Source: JBJXGF01 sp046153015 (GTDB lineage: Bacteria; Actinomycetota; Acidimicrobiia; Acidimicrobiales; CAIXPF01). From it: a DNA stretch of 8,869 bases. The translations under genes and the position numbers were made by a program. Below are positions 5,900 through 8,869 of this stretch, one piece after another. The notes beneath the pieces are model-generated. The model saw only the letters and a program-made list of their open reading frames with translations, did no database searches and was not told where the DNA came from. The stretch's first letter is position 1. Every line of letters begins with the position of its first letter. The stretch covers positions 1-8,869 of the forward strand of contig JBJXGF010000288.1 of NCBI GenBank assembly GCA_046153015.1, given 5' to 3'.

Positions 5900-5906
5900 A
5901 AGGAGG
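5900..5906 (+). promoter_or_regulatory. Strong ribosome binding site of gap
   Basis: AAGGAGG is a perfect Shine-Dalgarno match, 9 bases before ATG 5916. It is the only full-strength site in the window and fixes the gap start, suggesting high translation of this gene compared with its neighbours. Confidence 0.85.
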
Positions 5907-5915
5907 CTTCGTAGC

Positions 5916-6929
5916 ATGACCATTCGCGTGGGCATCAATGGCTTCGGCCGCATCGGCCGCAACTTCTTCCGTGCGGTGAAGAAGTCCGGCGCCGATATCG
6001 ACTTCGTGGCCGCGAACGACCTCGGGTCGCTCGACACCATGGCCCACCTGCTGCGCTACGACTCGGTGATGGGCCGCCTCGACGCCGAGGTCAAGGTGCT
6101 CCCCGACGGGCTGCAGGTCGGCGACGACGCCATCAAGATCCTGGCCGAGCGCGACCCGGCCAAGCTGCCGTGGGGAGAGCTCGGCGTCGACGTGGTGATC
6201 GAGTCCACCGGCATCTTCACCGACCGGGCCAAGGCCGCCGCGCACCTCGAGGCGGGCGCGCCGCGGGTGATCGTCTCGGCGCCGGCCAACGGGGCCGACG
6301 CCACGTTCGTGGTCGGCGTCAACGAGGACACCTTCGATCCGGCGAACCACAAGGTGGTGTCCAACGCCTCCTGCACCACCAACTGCTTCGTGCCGATGGT
6401 CAAGGTTCTCGACGACGCGTTCGGCGTCGACAAGGGCCTCATGACCACCGTGCACGCCTACACGAACGACCAGAACCTGCTCGATCTGCCCCATTCCGAC
6501 ATGCGGCGGGCCCGCGCCGCGGCGGTCAACATCGTCCCCTCGTCCACCGGCGCGGCGCGCGCCACCGGGCTCGTGCTGCAGTCCATGCAGGGCCGGCTCG
6601 ACGGCTCGTCGCTGCGGGTGCCGATCCCGGACGGGTCGATCACCGACTTCACCGCCGTGCTCGCCCGGGACGCCAGCGTCGGCGAGATCAACGACGCGTT
6701 CCGGGCCGCGGCGTCCTCCGGTCCGCTGGCCAAGGTGCTCGTCTACAGCGAGGACCCGATCGTGTCGTCGGACATCGTCGGCTCGCCGGCGTCGTGCACG
6801 TTCGACGCCCCGCTCACGATGGCGATGGGCAACCTGGTGAAGATCGCCGGCTGGTACGACAACGAGTGGGGCTACTCGAACCGTCTGGTCGATCTCGCCC
6901 TGATCGTCGGCGCCGCCAACCAGTCGTAA
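5916..6929 (+). CDS. gap: Type I glyceraldehyde-3-phosphate dehydrogenase (NAD-dependent type)
   Basis: It converts glyceraldehyde 3-phosphate, phosphate and NAD+ into 1,3-bisphosphoglycerate and NADH in cytoplasmic glycolysis, and works in reverse for gluconeogenesis. The 337-residue length is normal. The N-terminal Rossmann motif is INGFGRIGRN (GxGxxG at 9-14). D35 in AANDLGS is the residue that binds the adenine ribose and favours NAD+ over NADP+. The active site reads SNASCTTNC with catalytic C153 and the partner H180 in TTVHAY; substrate-binding segments SSTGAARATG and the C-terminal WYDNEWGYSNR are intact. The start is fixed by a perfect ribosome binding site. Its TAA stop overlaps the pgk ATG by one base (TAATG), so the genes are translationally coupled. 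It is first in the gap-pgk-tpiA operon. Confidence 0.97.
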   Translation: MTIRVGINGFGRIGRNFFRAVKKSGADIDFVAANDLGSLDTMAHLLRYDSVMGRLDAEVKVLPDGLQVGDDAIKILAERDPAKLPWGELGVDVVIESTGIFTDRAKAAAHLEAGAPRVIVSAPANGADATFVVGVNEDTFDPANHKVVSNASCTTNCFVPMVKVLDDAFGVDKGLMTTVHAYTNDQNLLDLPHSDMRRARAAAVNIVPSSTGAARATGLVLQSMQGRLDGSSLRVPIPDGSITDFTAVLARDASVGEINDAFRAAASSGPLAKVLVYSEDPIVSSDIVGSPASCTFDAPLTMAMGNLVKIAGWYDNEWGYSNRLVDLALIVGAANQS

Positions 6930-8068
6930 TGGCCGTCTTCGGCGTCCCCCAGCTGGAGGACCTCGGCGACGTCGCCGGCAAGCGGGTGCTGCTGCGGGCC
7001 GATTTCAACGTGCCCCTCGACGGGCGGCGCATCACCGACGATCTCCGCATCCGGGCCACCCTGCCCACCGTCAACTGGCTGGTGGAGCGGGGCGCCCAGG
7101 TCACCGCCTGCAGCCACCTCGGCCGTCCCAAGGGCAAGCCCGAGTTCAAGTACTCGCTCGACCCGGTCAAGGCTCGCCTCGCGGAGCTCGCCCCTGGCGT
7201 CGAGCTGCTGGAGAACCTGCGCTTCGACCCGGGCGAGGAGGGCAACGACCCGGCCTTCGTCGACCGCCTCGTCGAGGGCATGGACCTGTACGTGAACGAC
7301 GCGTTCGGCGCGTCGCACCGGGCCCACGCCTCGATCGTGGGCCCGCCCGCCCGGCTGCCCTCCGCCGCCGGGCGGCTGCTCGAACGGGAGGTCGAGGTGC
7401 TGCTCGGCCTGCGCGACAACCCGCGGCGGCCGTTCGTGGCCATCCTCGGCGGCGCCAAGGTGAGCGACAAGCTGGGCGTGATCAACGCCCTGCTCGGCCT
7501 CGTCGACCAGCTGATCATCGGCGGCGGCATGTGCTTCACGTTCCTCGCCGCTCGGGGCTTCCCGGTCGGCGCGTCGCTGCTCGAGGCGGACCAGGTCGAC
7601 ACCTGCCGGGAGCTCCTCGCCGGCGCCGACGGCGCCAAGATCCACCTTCCCTCCGACATCACCGCGCTCGGTCCCGGCGGCAAGATCGGCGACCCCGCCG
7701 CCGGCGGCGAGGTCCGCCAGATGGGCACGCGCCTGCCCGAGGGGTGGATGGGCCTCGACATCGGGCCCGGCACGGCGGCCGAGTTCACCGACGTGATCCG
7801 GGAGGCGCGCACCGTGCTCTGGAACGGGCCGATGGGCGTGTTCGAGGACCCTCGGTTCGCGGCCGGCACGAAGACCGTCGCGCTGGCCGTGGCCGAGACC
7901 CGCGGGTTCACGGTGGTCGGCGGCGGCGACTCGGCGGCGGCGGTGGCGCAGTTCGGCCTCGCCGCCGACATCGATCACGTGTCCACCGGCGGCGGGGCGT
8001 CGCTCGAGCTCATCGAGCAGGGCGACCTTCCCGGCCTGGCCGCCCTGCGGAAGGCTCCGAATGCGTAA
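6929..8068 (+). CDS. pgk: Phosphoglycerate kinase
   Basis: It transfers the phosphate of 1,3-bisphosphoglycerate to ADP, giving ATP and 3-phosphoglycerate, the step after Gap. Family marks are all present: RADFNVP (23-29) and HLGRP (63-67) for substrate binding in the N-domain, ENLRF, NDAFGASHRAHAS, then GGAKVSDK (174-181), WNGPMGVFE and GGGDSAAA (331-338) for nucleotide binding in the C-domain. At 379 residues it is slightly short. The link between SLDPVKARLAEL and LLENLRF is only a few residues, where many PGKs such as the E. coli enzyme have about twenty more, so an N-domain surface loop is missing but no catalytic motif is. ATG 6929 overlaps the gap stop; no separate ribosome binding site is seen. 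Its end overlaps tpiA by 8 bases. Confidence 0.97.
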   Translation: MAVFGVPQLEDLGDVAGKRVLLRADFNVPLDGRRITDDLRIRATLPTVNWLVERGAQVTACSHLGRPKGKPEFKYSLDPVKARLAELAPGVELLENLRFDPGEEGNDPAFVDRLVEGMDLYVNDAFGASHRAHASIVGPPARLPSAAGRLLEREVEVLLGLRDNPRRPFVAILGGAKVSDKLGVINALLGLVDQLIIGGGMCFTFLAARGFPVGASLLEADQVDTCRELLAGADGAKIHLPSDITALGPGGKIGDPAAGGEVRQMGTRLPEGWMGLDIGPGTAAEFTDVIREARTVLWNGPMGVFEDPRFAAGTKTVALAVAETRGFTVVGGGDSAAAVAQFGLAADIDHVSTGGGASLELIEQGDLPGLAALRKAPNA

Positions 8069-8825
8069 ACCGCTCATCTCCGGCAATTGGAAGATGCACC
8101 ACAACCACTTCGAGGCGATCGAGCTGGTGCAGAAGCTCGCCTATGCGCTCACGAAGAAGGACTACGACGCGGTCGACGTGTCGGTGCACCCTCCGTTCAC
8201 CGATCTGCGCTCGATCCAGACGCTGATCGAGTCCGAGGACATCCCGATCCTGCTCGGCGCCCAGCACTGCCACTGGGAGGCGAAGGGCGCCTTCACCGGC
8301 GAGGTGGCGCCGGGCATGCTGGCCAAGCTCAACGTGAAGTACGTGATCGCGGGGCACTCCGAGCGGCGGGAGCTGTTCGGCGAGACCGACGAAATGGTCA
8401 ACCGCAAGGTCAAGGCCATCCTGGCCAACGGCATGACGCCGATCCTGTGCGTGGGGGAGACCCTCGAGGAGCGCGAGGCGGGCCGCACCGACGAGAAGGT
8501 CACCGGCCAGCTGCTCGCCGGGCTCGACGGCGTGCCCGCCGCCCAGGTGGCAGGCCTGGTGTTGGCCTACGAGCCCATCTGGGCGATCGGCACCGGCCGC
8601 ACCGCCACTCCGGACGACGCCCAGGCGGTGTGCGCAGAGCTGCGTCGCGCCGCTCACGCGAAGTGGGGCGCGGCGGCCGACGAGCTGCGGATCCAGTACG
8701 GCGGCTCGGTCAAGGCCGAAAACGCGAAGGCGTTGATGAGCCAGCTCGACATCGACGGTGCGCTCGTGGGCGGCGCCGCGCTCGAGGCGGAGAGCTTCGC
8801 CGGCATCGTGCAGTACCGGCTGTAG
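8061..8825 (+). CDS. tpiA: Triosephosphate isomerase
   Basis: It interconverts dihydroxyacetone phosphate and glyceraldehyde 3-phosphate, supplying the substrate of Gap. The 254-residue protein is a full-length TIM barrel. Catalytic residues are visible: K11 in GNWKM, H99 in AGHSERR and E171 in the signature AYEPIWAIGTG, which is followed by the flexible lid loop. Phosphate-binding segments YGGSVK and GALVGGAAL lie near the C-terminus. ATG 8061 is inside the pgk end, and GGAAGG (8049-8054), six bases upstream and within pgk, is a good ribosome binding site, so the two are coupled. It is the last gene of the operon visible here and is followed directly by a strong hairpin. Confidence 0.97.
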   Translation: MRKPLISGNWKMHHNHFEAIELVQKLAYALTKKDYDAVDVSVHPPFTDLRSIQTLIESEDIPILLGAQHCHWEAKGAFTGEVAPGMLAKLNVKYVIAGHSERRELFGETDEMVNRKVKAILANGMTPILCVGETLEEREAGRTDEKVTGQLLAGLDGVPAAQVAGLVLAYEPIWAIGTGRTATPDDAQAVCAELRRAAHAKWGAAADELRIQYGGSVKAENAKALMSQLDIDGALVGGAALEAESFAGIVQYRL

Positions 8826-8834
8826 TCGGGCGCC

Positions 8835-8860
8835 CCGCTGGGCCCGCCGGGGCCCAGCGG
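8835..8860 (+). terminator. GC-rich hairpin after tpiA, likely terminator without T-tract
   Basis: CCGCTGGGCCC (8835-8845) and GGGCCCAGCGG (8850-8860) form a perfect 11-bp stem with a 4-base loop, starting 9 bases after the tpiA stop. The bases that follow are C-rich with no T-run, at least up to the window edge. T-less hairpins at operon ends are common in high-GC actinobacteria and are usually taken as non-canonical terminators or 3'-end stabilisers. The structure is seen; the function is inferred. Confidence 0.65.
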
Positions 8861-8869
8861 CCCGCCCCC

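Noticed and set aside
4883..5914. Plus-strand frame overlapping yvcK, including ATG 4919
   Set aside because: Low-complexity Arg/Gly/Ala/Pro translation; the yvcK frame carries all the family motifs.
1..8869. CRISPR array, tRNA, rRNA or riboswitch
   Set aside because: No regularly spaced repeats of suitable length, no tRNA-like cloverleaf or rRNA sequence, and all spacers are under 200 bases and accounted for.

Overview
This is a very GC-rich window of ordinary bacterial chromosome. The gene order (uvrC, rapZ, yvcK, then gap-pgk-tpiA), the strong G/C preference at third codon positions and the protein sequences point to a high-GC actinobacterium. I would guess a member of the Acidimicrobiia, but that is inference from gene content, not a database match.

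Layout. Positions 1-178 hold the start of a minus-strand gene cut by the window edge; its N-terminus resembles the AbiEi-antitoxin-like winged-helix domain common in actinobacteria. The divergent spacer (179-375) carries a perfect 20-bp inverted repeat (234-253 and 331-350) flanked by ACGG on both sides, plus a third, inexact copy of its core. All other genes are on the plus strand: uvrC (376-2307), a two-hotdog acyl-CoA thioesterase-like gene (2316-3107), a class I SAM methyltransferase (3100-3852), rapZ (3947-4843), yvcK (4929-5834), gap (5916-6929), pgk (6929-8068) and tpiA (8061-8825). A strong T-less hairpin follows tpiA.

How the genes relate. UvrC is the dual-incision nuclease of nucleotide excision repair. 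RapZ and YvcK are nucleotide or nucleotide-sugar binding proteins tied to cell-envelope precursor control in other bacteria. gap-pgk-tpiA encode three consecutive enzymes of lower glycolysis, packed by start/stop overlaps and preceded by their own plausible promoter and the best ribosome binding site in the window.

The parts that most deserve a second look are non-coding. One is the inverted-repeat element in front of uvrC. The other is a two-copy composite repeat that makes up the whole gap before rapZ and nearly all of the gap before yvcK, and that overlaps the stop codon of the gene upstream each time. The sporulation/cell-division regulator gene whiA, expected between yvcK and gap in most actinobacteria, is absent here. 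I see no CRISPR, tRNA, rRNA, prophage or clear new multi-gene system.
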